A DNA stretch of 30,516 nt. Source: an uncultured bacterium (GTDB lineage Bacteria > Bacteroidota > Bacteroidia > Chitinophagales > CAIOSU01). The stretch lies in contig CAIOSU010000100.1 of assembly GCA_903861055.1 (NCBI GenBank), positions 1 to 30,516 of the forward strand, read 5' to 3'. The notes beneath the pieces were generated by a model that had not been told where the DNA came from, made no database searches, and saw nothing but the letters and a program-made list of their open reading frames with translations. Positions 1 through 7,497 of this stretch are shown here, one piece after another. A program made the translations under genes and the position numbers. How positions within the stretch are numbered: position 1 is the stretch's first letter; each line of letters opens with the position of its first letter.

Positions 1-346
1 TAGAGGTACTGGTACCTATCCAAAATAAAGCAGGATGCGTTTTTTCTAAACTACCCTTTAAGTTATTGATTAATTCTTTCATCCCTGCCTCATCGGTAGG
101 AGCTATTTGATAGCTGTTGCTAAAGGCAATATTTACATTCTTATCAACCCCGCTGTAAACATAATCAGGTGGGCTTTTAGGGTCGTAACGCAACGCAACT
201 TGCGCATAATGCATCGGCGTAAAATCGTCGGGTAGCATTATCGTTACCTTTTTTTCGTAAAGTTCTACCATGCGCAAAACGGGTTTGGTTTGGGCCATGG
301 CAAATTGGGCCACCAAAAGCAAAAAAACGATTCTAAGGTAGGGCAT
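1..346 (-). CDS. secreted protein of unknown function (partial, runs off left edge)
   Basis: An open frame of 115 codons runs from an ATG at 346 to the window edge with no stop, so the C-terminus lies outside. The first 18 residues form a plain Sec signal peptide: a hydrophobic stretch after one Arg, ending in AMA before QTKP. The mature part begins with a segment containing LPDDFTPMHYAQ and YDPKSPPDYVY. I do not recognise the family. It starts 9 bases after the stop of the SRPBCC gene (356-892), so the two are probably co-transcribed from the promoter upstream of 892. The export signal suggests a periplasmic or outer-membrane-facing role. Beyond this no function can be assigned. Confidence 0.7.
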   Translation of the reverse strand, partial: MPYLRIVFLLLVAQFAMAQTKPVLRMVELYEKKVTIMLPDDFTPMHYAQVALRYDPKSPPDYVYSGVDKNVNIAFSNSYQIAPTDEAGMKELINNLKGSLEKTHPALFWIGTSTS

Positions 347-355
347 GGGGCTGGT

Positions 356-892
356 TTAAGGTTGTGTTTCCAATTGGGTTTTCAAGCGTAAGAGCGCTGT
401 TTCAAATTCTGGGCCAATTTTTCCTTCGGCAAATAAGCCGGCAAAGCGCAGCACGGGGTTCCAGCCCAAGGTGGCACTATATTCAAATGCTACACGGGTG
501 CGTTCGGTACCTTTATCTAAAAAGCGAATTTTCCCTTCAGCCAATGGCATTCCATCTGTCGAAAGGGTATACGCTACACCGTGCAATGGGTTGGTTTTAG
601 TTAAGGTAATGTCGGCAGCGCCTACCTTATCGCCTTGCCAGCTCAGATTGCTGCCTACGGTGCCTATTTCGCCAGTAAAGTTAAATGATAGGGTTGTATC
701 ATCGCCTTTTTGCCATGGGCTCCAATCGGGCCAAGTGTTTAGATTGCTAATGGTAGCATAAACCGTTTCGGTAGGTGCTTTAATAGAGATGGCTCGCTCA
801 ACACGGTAGCTATTGGGCAACAAAAAGCCGATAAGCGACACCGTAATGATAGCCACACTCAGGCCAACGGCAATATAGTGCCAGCGTTTCAT
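356..892 (-). CDS. SRPBCC-fold (polyketide cyclase/START-like) membrane-anchored protein
   Basis: The protein has 178 residues. Residues 6-26 form one hydrophobic helix (signal anchor). The fold signature follows: VERAISIKAPTETVYATISN at residues 31-50 and NTWPDWSPW at 52-60, the usual start of polyketide-cyclase/dehydrase (SRPBCC) proteins, in which a conserved Trp-Pro follows the first helix. The rest reads as alternating beta strands and ends in a long amphipathic C-terminal helix (residues 160-175), as this fold requires. Such proteins bind small hydrophobic ligands in a deep cavity, but the ligand cannot be read from sequence. It is the first gene of a two-gene minus-strand unit with the secreted protein downstream. 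The family is clear; the function is not. Confidence 0.8.
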   Translation of the reverse strand: MKRWHYIAVGLSVAIITVSLIGFLLPNSYRVERAISIKAPTETVYATISNLNTWPDWSPWQKGDDTTLSFNFTGEIGTVGSNLSWQGDKVGAADITLTKTNPLHGVAYTLSTDGMPLAEGKIRFLDKGTERTRVAFEYSATLGWNPVLRFAGLFAEGKIGPEFETALLRLKTQLETQP

Positions 893-916
893 TTAGGGGA
901 ATGTTTTTTTGTGCGA

Positions 917-924
917 TAAAGATA
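917..924 (-). promoter_or_regulatory. putative Bacteroidota -7 element for the 892-1 unit
   Basis: Read on the minus strand this is TATCTTTA, one mismatch from TANNTTTG, placed 25 bases upstream of the start codon at 892. I see no convincing -33 TTTG at the usual spacing, so the assignment rests on the -7 element and its position. Confidence 0.35.
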
Positions 925-1196
925 GGGAGACTAGTTGGATATGCCTTAAATAGCTTTTCATGTAGATAACTAATAAAACACGACGATTAACAATCGCACC
1001 TGATCTTGTTAATCCAATGTTGTCAAGATAGAATGGGTGCTATCTATTTGTCTGTAACAGTAAGATTAAACTGGTGTTGAGAATTAGGTATACTGCGGTT
1101 CGCTTGTTTTAGGTGTGTTGCGACTGGCAGCTAAGGGTTCGTTATTTATTGGCTTGCAGTATGGGCTTAGCAGCTCATAAGCTTGCAATAATTGGA

Positions 1197-1226
1197 TTTG
1201 ATAGAACAAAAAAAACCTTATCATTG
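1197..1226 (+). promoter_or_regulatory. putative Bacteroidota promoter for the alcohol dehydrogenase
   Basis: TTTG at 1197-1200 is followed after 18 bases by TATCATTG at 1219-1226, one mismatch from TANNTTTG. This is close to the phylum's housekeeping arrangement (TTTG, about 19 bases, TANNTTTG). The predicted transcript would start about 25 bases before the ATG at 1259. Confidence 0.45.
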
Positions 1227-1258
1227 TTGCACCAGCAAACCAAACATACGCCCTTGTT

Positions 1259-2308
1259 ATGATAGCAGCTAAAGGATTTGCAGCCCCGGCACCGAGTGTG
1301 CCGTTACAGGCATTTAGTTTTGAGCGCCGCGAGCCCGGACCGAAAGAAGTGTTGATTGACATTAAATATTGCGGCGTATGCCATAGCGATATACACCAAG
1401 TGCGCGACGAATGGGGTAAGGGCAGATACCCTATGGTGCCTGGCCACGAAATTGTAGGTCAGATAACCAAAGTGGGTAGCGAAGTAACCAAGTTTGCTGT
1501 AGGCGATTTGGCAGGGGTTGGATGCTTTGTAGATAGCTGCCGCACTTGCCCAAGCTGCCAAAAAGGCCTTGAGCAATACTGCGAAGTGGGCATGGTGGGC
1601 ACTTACAATAGCAAAGACAAGCAAGGTAACCCGACTTACGGTGGCTACAGCAATTTCATAACCGTTGATGAGCAATACACCCTCAAAGTATCCGATAAGC
1701 TGGATTTGGCAGGGGTAGCGCCATTGCTTTGTGCGGGCATTACCACATGGTCGCCATTAAGGGAGTGGAAAGTAGGCAAGGGCCACAAACTGGCCGTAGT
1801 TGGTTTGGGCGGTTTAGGCCACATGGCGGTAAAGTTGGCCGTATCGTTGGGTGCCGAAGTAACTGTTTTAAGTACTTCGCCAAGCAAAGAGCAGGATGCC
1901 AAAGACCTTGGTGCGCACCATTTTGCCGTAACAAAAGACGAGGCGCAGTTTGCCAATTTAAAAAACAGTTTCGATTTTATTATCGATACCGTAAGTGCGC
2001 AGCACGACATAGCCAGCTACCTGCAATTGCTTAAAGTGGATGGCACCATGATATTGCTGGGCATTCCACCAGTGCCATCTCCAATACCTAGTGGCGCTTT
2101 GGTAATGAAACGCCGCCGCTTGGTGGGCTCATTGATAGGGGGCATTAAAGAAACCCAAGAAATGCTGGACTATTGCGCCGAGCACGGTATAGTATCCGAT
2201 ATCGAGATCATCCCCATCAACTATATCAACGAGGCCTACGAGCGTGTATTGAAAAGCGATGTGCGCTACAGGTTTGTAATTGATATGGCAACGGTGAAGG
2301 TAATTTAA
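1259..2308 (+). CDS. zinc-dependent NAD(P)-dependent alcohol dehydrogenase (cinnamyl-alcohol/YahK-type MDR)
   Basis: The protein has 349 residues, the normal length for medium-chain zinc alcohol dehydrogenases of the cinnamyl-alcohol/YahK group, which interconvert aldehydes and primary alcohols in the cytoplasm. Catalytic zinc ligands are visible: Cys41 in GVCHSD, His63-Glu64 in GHE, and Cys158 in LLCAG. The structural zinc lobe is intact with Cys94, Cys97, Cys100 and Cys108. The Rossmann dinucleotide loop GLGGLG lies at residues 182-187, and the following STSPSK segment fits NADPH preference in this group. The ATG at 1259 places the family N-terminus correctly. It appears to be a single-gene unit with its own promoter upstream and an AT-rich inverted repeat downstream. 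Physiological substrate is unknown; detoxification of aldehydes is the usual inference. Confidence 0.92.
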   Translation: MIAAKGFAAPAPSVPLQAFSFERREPGPKEVLIDIKYCGVCHSDIHQVRDEWGKGRYPMVPGHEIVGQITKVGSEVTKFAVGDLAGVGCFVDSCRTCPSCQKGLEQYCEVGMVGTYNSKDKQGNPTYGGYSNFITVDEQYTLKVSDKLDLAGVAPLLCAGITTWSPLREWKVGKGHKLAVVGLGGLGHMAVKLAVSLGAEVTVLSTSPSKEQDAKDLGAHHFAVTKDEAQFANLKNSFDFIIDTVSAQHDIASYLQLLKVDGTMILLGIPPVPSPIPSGALVMKRRRLVGSLIGGIKETQEMLDYCAEHGIVSDIEIIPINYINEAYERVLKSDVRYRFVIDMATVKVI

Positions 2309-2395
2309 AATTGAAAATTTAAAATTGAAAAATTGGTTTGGGCCGTAAGTTGAAATACGCTATCACTAATTTTGAATTTTAAATTTTGAATTAAT
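2308..2395. repeat. AT-rich imperfect inverted/direct repeat
   Basis: Directly after the dehydrogenase stop, the unit AAAATTGAAAA occurs twice in tandem (from 2307 and from 2321). The 13-mer AAAATTTAAAATT at 2314-2326 is exactly inverted at 2375-2387. The arms could pair across a 48-base loop, but there is no GC stem or U-tract of an intrinsic terminator. It may be a degenerate intergenic repeat or a weak transcription end. Confidence 0.45.
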
Positions 2396-2431
2396 AATCT
2401 GCACCTTTGCCCCAACCATTGGATACAATAC

Positions 2432-3121
2432 ATGACCAATACCGTTATGGGTAAAACCGCAATACTACTTGGCGCTACTGGCCTCATAGGTGGGCATTGC
2501 TTGCAGTATTTGCTCAAAAGCCCCCGTTACAGCAAAGTAGTATGCTTGGTGCGCAAAAAATTGCCAGTTATAAACGAGAAGCTCGAGCAGGTAATTGTCG
2601 ATTTCGACCATTTGGAAGACTATGCCGAAGCCTTAAAAGGCGATGACGTGTTTTGCGGCTTAGGTACTACCATTAAGGTGGCAAAAACTAAAGAAAATTT
2701 CAAGAAAGTAGATTATCAATATCCTTTGGCTGCGGGCAAAATAGCCTTGCAACAAGGGGCTTCACAATACTTGCTGGTTAGCTCGCTAGGTGCAGATAAA
2801 AACTCGCTCGTGTTTTACAGCAAAACCAAAGGCGAGGTTGAGCGCGACCTAAAAGCCCTGGGCTACCCAACCCTGCACATTTTACAACCTAGCTTGTTGC
2901 TGGGCAACCGCAATGAAAGCCGCTTAGGAGAAAAGGTTGGCGAAACAGTTATGACAACCTTGAGTTTTTTAATGCAAGGTCCGTTGAAAAAGTACAGAGC
3001 CATTGAAGCCGATGCTGTTGCTTTTGCTATGGTGCAACTAGCAGCCGAAGAGCAACACGGAACCCACACCCACCTGAGCGATGCCATACAGGCCATACAC
3101 GACAAACACGCCCAAGCATGA
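2432..3121 (+). CDS. NAD(P)-binding atypical short-chain dehydrogenase (TIP30/HTATIP2-like)
   Basis: The protein has 229 residues. An N-terminal Rossmann signature, LLGATGLIGGH, lies at residues 11-21, followed by a basic CLVRKK segment suited to NADP(H) phosphate binding. VFCGLGTTIKVAKTKENF and DYQYPLAAGKIALQQGAS are typical of the TIP30/HTATIP2-like atypical SDR group. LLVSSLGADKNSLVFYSKTKGEVE carries the Ser and YxxxK-like residues. No defined substrate is known for most bacterial members. Its TGA overlaps the ATG of coaX by four bases (ATGA), so translation is probably coupled. The ATG at 2432 is used; an alternative at 2447 would remove only five residues. Confidence 0.82.
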   Translation: MTNTVMGKTAILLGATGLIGGHCLQYLLKSPRYSKVVCLVRKKLPVINEKLEQVIVDFDHLEDYAEALKGDDVFCGLGTTIKVAKTKENFKKVDYQYPLAAGKIALQQGASQYLLVSSLGADKNSLVFYSKTKGEVERDLKALGYPTLHILQPSLLLGNRNESRLGEKVGETVMTTLSFLMQGPLKKYRAIEADAVAFAMVQLAAEEQHGTHTHLSDAIQAIHDKHAQA

Positions 3122-3852
3122 ACTTAGCTATTGATATTGGTAACAAGTACACCAAAGTGGCCGTGTTTGATGGCGAAGAGCAACTGTGGAGCTATGCTTA
3201 TAAGCATTTCCACTTGGATAATTTGAAAGATATTTATGCCCGCTACCCGCAGATAACGGATGTAATTATGAGCGACGTTTCGGGAGATATACCCAAAACG
3301 GAACACTACATTCGCGAGCGTTCGAACTATATGGTGCTCAACCACGATACGCCAACGCCTATTGTTAACCGATACAAGACCCCAAAAACCTTGGGCTTAG
3401 ATAGGCTAGCAGCCGTAGCAGGCGCTACCGCTTTGTACCCAGGCGAAGACATATTGGTAATTGATGCTGGAACGTGCATTACTTACGAATGGGTAAATAA
3501 AGATTTGGAATATTTTGGGGGAGGTATTTCGCCAGGTATGCGTATCCGTTTTAAGGCATTGCGCAAGTACACGGGCAAGCTGCCATACCTTAAAAAGCAG
3601 GATATAGACTACCTGATAGGGGGCAATACCACCGAAAGTATGCTTAGCGGTGTTATAAATGGCACGGCTGGCGAAATAAACCATATTATTTCCCGTTACA
3701 GGGAGATGTATCCCGATTTGCGGGTATTGGTTACGGGCGGTGATGCGCGATTCTTTGAATCTTATTTGAAAAGTCCCATCTTTGTCGTCCCGAACCTAGT
3801 TTTATTCGGTTTAAATAAAATCCTACTCTATAATGCAGGCTTGCGCCATTAA
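3118..3852 (+). CDS. coaX: type III pantothenate kinase
   Basis: CoaX phosphorylates pantothenate with ATP in the first step of coenzyme A synthesis from pantothenate, in the cytoplasm. The 244-residue length fits the family. Motifs in order are the N-terminal phosphate loop DIGNKYTK (residues 6-13), LGLDRLAAV (92-100) with the substrate-contacting Asp95, VIDAGTCITYEW (114-125) with Asp116, and GGGISPG (134-140). These mark the acetate/sugar kinase-like fold of CoaX and exclude the CoaA type. It overlaps the preceding gene by four bases and the next (outer-membrane protein) by 20 bases, so it sits inside a translationally packed operon. panC and panD, which make its substrate, lie near the right edge of the window but in a separate unit. 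Confidence 0.95.
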   Translation: MNLAIDIGNKYTKVAVFDGEEQLWSYAYKHFHLDNLKDIYARYPQITDVIMSDVSGDIPKTEHYIRERSNYMVLNHDTPTPIVNRYKTPKTLGLDRLAAVAGATALYPGEDILVIDAGTCITYEWVNKDLEYFGGGISPGMRIRFKALRKYTGKLPYLKKQDIDYLIGGNTTESMLSGVINGTAGEINHIISRYREMYPDLRVLVTGGDARFFESYLKSPIFVVPNLVLFGLNKILLYNAGLRH

Positions 3853-5185
3853 ATTTTGGGCTTTAATGTTGTTGGCTATAGTCAGCATCAGCGCTCAGGC
3901 ACAAGAGGTTTCGCCATACTCAAGGTACGGCATTGGCGATATTTCTTCGCCAGACTTCGCGGCCTCACGGTCATTGGGTGGATTATCAGCAGCATATCGC
4001 GATAAGTATAACATCAACGCAGTTAACCCGGCTTCATATTCCTTTATTCGGTATGCCACTTTCGAGATTGGTTTAAACTCCACTACCAAGTGGTTGCAAA
4101 CAACAGATAGCAAATACCAAACCGGCGATGCTTTCTTGGATTATGTAGCCATGGCGTTCCCGTTGGGCAAAAACCAAGGTATCAGTTTTGGTTTGGTGCC
4201 ATTTAGCAGTATGCGCTACGATTTACAATCGAGCACCACCGACTCGTTGGGCAACGACTATACCCGGTTGTATAGCGGCAAAGGCCGTACCTACGATTTC
4301 TATTTGGGTTATTCAAAAGCCACTATTATCAATTTTCGCAATGTTTTGTCATTTGGTACCAATGTGGCCTACCGTTTTGGTCAGTTGCGATATGGCGAAG
4401 TGTTGACCCTATCAGATGGGGGCAACTCTTTGAGCGCAAGGCGTAATAGCACCCTGAGGGTAAGTGATGTAGTGGTAACCGTGGGTGCCCAATACAGGAC
4501 ATGCTTTTCTTGCCCCGATACGTTGGTAACCGACCCAATACAAATTGAAGCGGAGCAGAACAAAAAGCATTTATACCTAACCGTGGGAGCATACGGCGGT
4601 TCGCCCAGTAACATTAGCAGCAATATTAGCAGCACATTCGATAGGTTTTATATTTCGGGCAGCAGCGTAGTGACTGTAGATACGGTAAGCAGCACCGACG
4701 ATACAAAACTGAAACTAAGGCTGCCTGCGCAGTTTGGGTTAGGTGCGACTTTGGGCGACGATATTAGATGGACCGTTGGTTTGGACCTAAAATATACTTT
4801 TTGGAACGGCTTTAATAGTCTTTCGGGTGGCGAACCATTACAAAACAGTTTCCGTTTTGGCGGTGGTATTGAATTGTGCCCCAATATAAGTGGCAAAGGC
4901 TTTGTGAGGCGCACTAGGTACCGCCTAGGCGGATACTACGATAGTGGGCATTTAAGTATAAGCAATAAGAGCATTGTAGAATACGGCATGACTTTTGGTT
5001 TGGGTATACCATTGAAACCAAAAGGAAAAGGTGAAGAAAGACTGAACATTGGCTTTGCGGCCGGCTCTAGGGGCACAACAAGTAATGGACTGCTACAAGA
5101 AACGTTTGTAAAGGTATCTATTGGCATTTTGCTAAACGCAAGCGCTGGATACGACAACTGGTTTAAGAAATCGAAATACCAGTAA
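3833..5185 (+). CDS. outer-membrane beta-barrel protein, function unknown
   Basis: The protein has 450 residues. Residues 1-23 form a signal peptide ending SAQA before QEVSPYSRYGIGD. The rest is rich in alternating aromatic/glycine strands such as SFGLVPFSSMRYD and FGLGATLGDDIRW, and ends in a strand-like LNASAGYDNWF region. That pattern fits an outer-membrane beta barrel, with conserved loop text KNQGISFGL and RYRLGGYYD. The closest general resemblance is to FadL/OmpP1-like or PorV-like transport barrels of Bacteroidota, but I do not assign one. The ATG at 3833 lies inside coaX and gives a better signal peptide than the later ATG at 3866. Sixteen bases separate it from the TPR gene. Confidence 0.75.
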   Translation: MQACAIKFWALMLLAIVSISAQAQEVSPYSRYGIGDISSPDFAASRSLGGLSAAYRDKYNINAVNPASYSFIRYATFEIGLNSTTKWLQTTDSKYQTGDAFLDYVAMAFPLGKNQGISFGLVPFSSMRYDLQSSTTDSLGNDYTRLYSGKGRTYDFYLGYSKATIINFRNVLSFGTNVAYRFGQLRYGEVLTLSDGGNSLSARRNSTLRVSDVVVTVGAQYRTCFSCPDTLVTDPIQIEAEQNKKHLYLTVGAYGGSPSNISSNISSTFDRFYISGSSVVTVDTVSSTDDTKLKLRLPAQFGLGATLGDDIRWTVGLDLKYTFWNGFNSLSGGEPLQNSFRFGGGIELCPNISGKGFVRRTRYRLGGYYDSGHLSISNKSIVEYGMTFGLGIPLKPKGKGEERLNIGFAAGSRGTTSNGLLQETFVKVSIGILLNASAGYDNWFKKSKYQ

Positions 5186-5201
5186 ACACTAAAACTCAAT
5201 T

Positions 5202-6530
5202 TTGAGTAAAATAACAGCTTTGAAACATTTTGTAATTGCTGTAGTAATGATAATGGGAACGATGGGTTTCCATGCCGCTCTGGCACAAAACGAAGTGCCA
5301 TGTACTCCTGAGTGGGGCGCTGAGCCCGATAGGGCTCAAGAGGCTTACACACTGTACCGCGAATTTATGAAACAAGGTAACTATAAAGGTGCCTTGCCGT
5401 ATTTAAAAACCTTAATAGACCTTGCACCTGGTGCACGTCAAACCACCTATGTTGATGGGGTATATATTTACAAAGACTTACTTAGCAAAAGCACCGATGC
5501 TGCCCAGAAGCAAGAGTATGTAAATACTATCCTTAAAATGTATGATGGTCGTATCCGTTGTTTTGGCGCAGGCTATGGTCGTAAGGCTTACGACATGTAC
5601 TCACTTACCCCTGCCAATGTATCAGGCACCTTGAAAGCTTTTGACACCGCTTTGGAGAAAGAAGGCGACAAAATTGAAGATTTGTTGCTGTTCCCGTACA
5701 TGATTACTGTAGAAAAATCGTTGATAAAGGGTGAATTGGATACCATTGCCATGGTTAGTAGGTACATGAAAGTGGTAGAATTGGTAGAACGCAACGCTGC
5801 AAGCAACAAAGCCGCTAAATACAATGCCGCACTTGCCCAAATAACTGAGCGGATGGGCCCGTTTTTGAGTTGCGAAGTGATTAAGCCTATTCTGCGAAAA
5901 CAATACGATGCCAACCCGAATGACACAGCGGTTATTGGCAAGTTGTTTAAGCAATTTTACAGCCTCCGTTGCACCAGCGACCCGTTGTTTTTGGAAGTAG
6001 CCGAGAAATTGTTGTTGCAAAAGCCTAGCGAAAGCATTTACCGCATATTATACTATAGTGCTAACAACGATGGAAAGTACGACGAGGCAATGACGTATGC
6101 CAACAAAGCGCTCGAACTGGCATCTGATAACGAAAGTAAGGCCAAGTACCACTTGGAGATTGCCAAAATACAGCAACGCAACGGCGACTTTAGCAGTGCC
6201 CGAGCTAGTGCCATTAAGTCGGTGCAATTGAAGCCTAGTGGCAATCCGTATTTGCTTATCGGCGACTTGTATCGGGCTAGCGGCAAGCTTTGCAGCTCAG
6301 GTGCCGGTTTCGAGAGTCAAGTAATTGTTTGGGTTGCTCTTGATATGTATGAGAAAGCAAAATCAATTGACCCTTCGGTAACTGCTGAAGCGAATAAAAA
6401 AATTACCGATGCTAAGCAGGATATGCCCGCTAAAGGCGAATGTTTTTTCCGCAACTTGAAAGATGGAGACGCATTTAAAGTAGGTTGTTGGATAAACGAA
6501 ACTACCATAGTGCGCTGCTTAAACGACTAA
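5202..6530 (+). CDS. secreted TPR-repeat protein (TTG start)
   Basis: The protein has 442 residues. The start is a TTG at 5202: it gives a classical signal peptide with two Lys and a His before the hydrophobic core and cleavage after ALA near residue 28. The first ATGs (from 5247) would remove the positive n-region. The mature protein has helical tetratricopeptide-like repeats, clearest at residues 25-60 (AYTLYREFMKQGNYKGALPY) and 265-360 (ILYYSANNDGKYDEAMTYAN, then IAKIQQRNGDFSSARASA). It ends in a short Cys-containing tail (GECFF, VGCWI, VRCLND), and scattered Cys pairs suggest disulfides in the periplasm. Placed after the outer-membrane barrel, it is probably an envelope scaffold in the same operon; function is unknown. 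Confidence 0.8.
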   Translation: MSKITALKHFVIAVVMIMGTMGFHAALAQNEVPCTPEWGAEPDRAQEAYTLYREFMKQGNYKGALPYLKTLIDLAPGARQTTYVDGVYIYKDLLSKSTDAAQKQEYVNTILKMYDGRIRCFGAGYGRKAYDMYSLTPANVSGTLKAFDTALEKEGDKIEDLLLFPYMITVEKSLIKGELDTIAMVSRYMKVVELVERNAASNKAAKYNAALAQITERMGPFLSCEVIKPILRKQYDANPNDTAVIGKLFKQFYSLRCTSDPLFLEVAEKLLLQKPSESIYRILYYSANNDGKYDEAMTYANKALELASDNESKAKYHLEIAKIQQRNGDFSSARASAIKSVQLKPSGNPYLLIGDLYRASGKLCSSGAGFESQVIVWVALDMYEKAKSIDPSVTAEANKKITDAKQDMPAKGECFFRNLKDGDAFKVGCWINETTIVRCLND

Positions 6531-6535
6531 GTTTA

Positions 6536-6708
6536 GTATCAAGTAGCAAGATTGCTTCAAGAGAAAATAGATACTAGATACCCATTTATGGGAACGTTAT
6601 TTATAAATTATAGAGGCACAAAGTACATGGATGCAATGTGTTTTGTGCCTTTTGTTTTAAAGGGATTCATTATTTTGTACTTGATACTAGATACTCATTA
6701 CTTGATAC
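6536..6708. repeat. 173-bp MITE-like segment with 10-bp inverted ends
   Basis: GTATCAAGTA at 6536-6545 is exactly inverted as TACTTGATAC at 6699-6708. Inside, GATACTAGATAC occurs twice in the same orientation (6570-6581 and 6683-6694), and a 9-bp hairpin sits at 6614-6650. The segment fills the gap between the TPR gene stop and lptC, and its right end contains the proposed lptC TTG start. There is no transposase and no clear target duplication. Confidence 0.45.
6614..6657 (+). terminator. possible intrinsic terminator or attenuator
   Basis: AGGCACAAA (6614-6622) pairs with TTTGTGCCT (6642-6650), nine base pairs closing a 19-base loop, followed by TTTGTTTT. It lies after the TPR gene and before lptC. 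The large loop and short GC content make it weaker than the terminators at 11054 and 17697. Confidence 0.4.
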
Positions 6709-7274
6709 GCCTCAAAAACAGTCGATTTTTGTCTTTTTGTTGCATGCTAACTTTGGCAGGCTTGTTGGTGGGCTGTAGTGCCGAAGATACCAAAATAGAA
6801 GAGCTAGTGCCCAACGAAGCGGCTAACCTAGAAATAGCCCGAGAAGTAGAGGTAGTGTATAGCGAAATGGGCCAAATTAAGGCCCGAATTATTGCCCCAA
6901 TGATGATTAGAGGCACCAAAGACAACGATGACTTTATGGAATACCCAGAGGGGCTAACGGTATACAATTACAACGCTCAAATGGAAATTGAGAGTAAAAT
7001 GAGTGCCAAGTATGGCATTTCGCACGAAAAGAAAGAAGAAGTTATGGTGCGCGACAATGTGGTGCTCATTAACATCAAAGGCGAGAAGTTGAATAGCGAG
7101 GAGCTATGGTGGAGCCGAAAATCGAAAAAAATAACCTCCGATAAGTTTGTAAAAGTAACCACCATTGACGAAGAAATAATTGGTTACGGATTTGATGCCA
7201 ACGAAGACTTTAGCGAGTATACCGTGCGAAACGTGAAAATGATAACCACTATTGACGACCCTAATGTGGAATAG
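6702..7274 (+). CDS. lptC: LPS export periplasmic lipoprotein LptC
   Basis: The frame is open from a TTG at 6552, but translation from there gives an unlikely 50-residue leader. From the TTG at 6702 the protein is 190 residues with a proper lipoprotein signal: Arg3, Lys5 and Arg8, a hydrophobic core, and the lipobox LVGC with Cys25. The downstream beta-jellyroll pattern (VYSEMGQIKARIIAPMM, then AKYGISHEKKEEVMVRDNVVL and LNSEELWWSRKSKKITSD) is that of LptC, which links the inner-membrane LptBFG exporter to LptA and carries LPS across the periplasm. Unlike E. coli LptC, which is anchored by a helix, Bacteroidota forms are usually lipoproteins. It overlaps the next small gene by 11 bases. Confidence 0.82.
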   Translation: MIRLKNSRFLSFCCMLTLAGLLVGCSAEDTKIEELVPNEAANLEIAREVEVVYSEMGQIKARIIAPMMIRGTKDNDDFMEYPEGLTVYNYNAQMEIESKMSAKYGISHEKKEEVMVRDNVVLINIKGEKLNSEELWWSRKSKKITSDKFVKVTTIDEEIIGYGFDANEDFSEYTVRNVKMITTIDDPNVE

Positions 7275-7476
7275 GATATTTGATATACCAGCCTATTTGC
7301 TTGCTATCGGCTTGTTTGCCTATGGTATGTTGGGTATGCTACGCATTAAACAACCTGCTGAAAATGGCAATAGCCCAATGTTTTATATAATCTGCTCATT
7401 GTTTGTGGTAATGTTTATTTTTGGAGCGCGTCGCAGCAGGCGTTTTCAAGACCGTGCAAACAGAGACGAAAAGTAA
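7264..7476 (+). CDS. small two-helix inner-membrane protein, unknown
   Basis: The protein has 70 residues from the ATG at 7264; a TTG at 7252 would add four. There are two hydrophobic helices, residues about 9-25 (YLLAIGLFAYGMLGML) and 40-53 (FYIICSLFVVMFIFG), joined by a polar loop and followed by a strongly basic tail (RRSRRFQDR). The start overlaps the end of lptC and the next gene begins 21 bases after the stop, so it is part of the same transcript. I do not recognise a family. Its fixed place between lptC and the CNNM/CBS gene suggests an envelope role. Confidence 0.65.
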   Translation: MWNRIFDIPAYLLAIGLFAYGMLGMLRIKQPAENGNSPMFYIICSLFVVMFIFGARRSRRFQDRANRDEK

Positions 7477-7497
7477 ACTTAAAGAGTTAGTTTTAAC

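Larger units (their letters stand above)
893..1258. other. intergenic region between divergent genes, no gene seen
   Basis: These 366 bases separate the minus-strand SRPBCC gene from the plus-strand alcohol dehydrogenase. The short open frames here (for example a 22-codon ORF from 901) have no coding character. The visible content is a promoter-like site for each flanking gene (917-924 on minus, 1197-1226 on plus). No tRNA, terminator hairpin or clear repeat was found. Confidence 0.5.

Noticed and set aside
1084..1675. Minus-strand open frames opposite the alcohol dehydrogenase
   Set aside because: They are antisense shadows with no family motifs or start context.
6552..6701. N-terminal extension of LptC from the TTG at 6552
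   Set aside because: It would add 50 residues before a normal lipoprotein signal and runs through repeat and hairpin DNA; the TTG at 6702 gives the proper lipobox leader.
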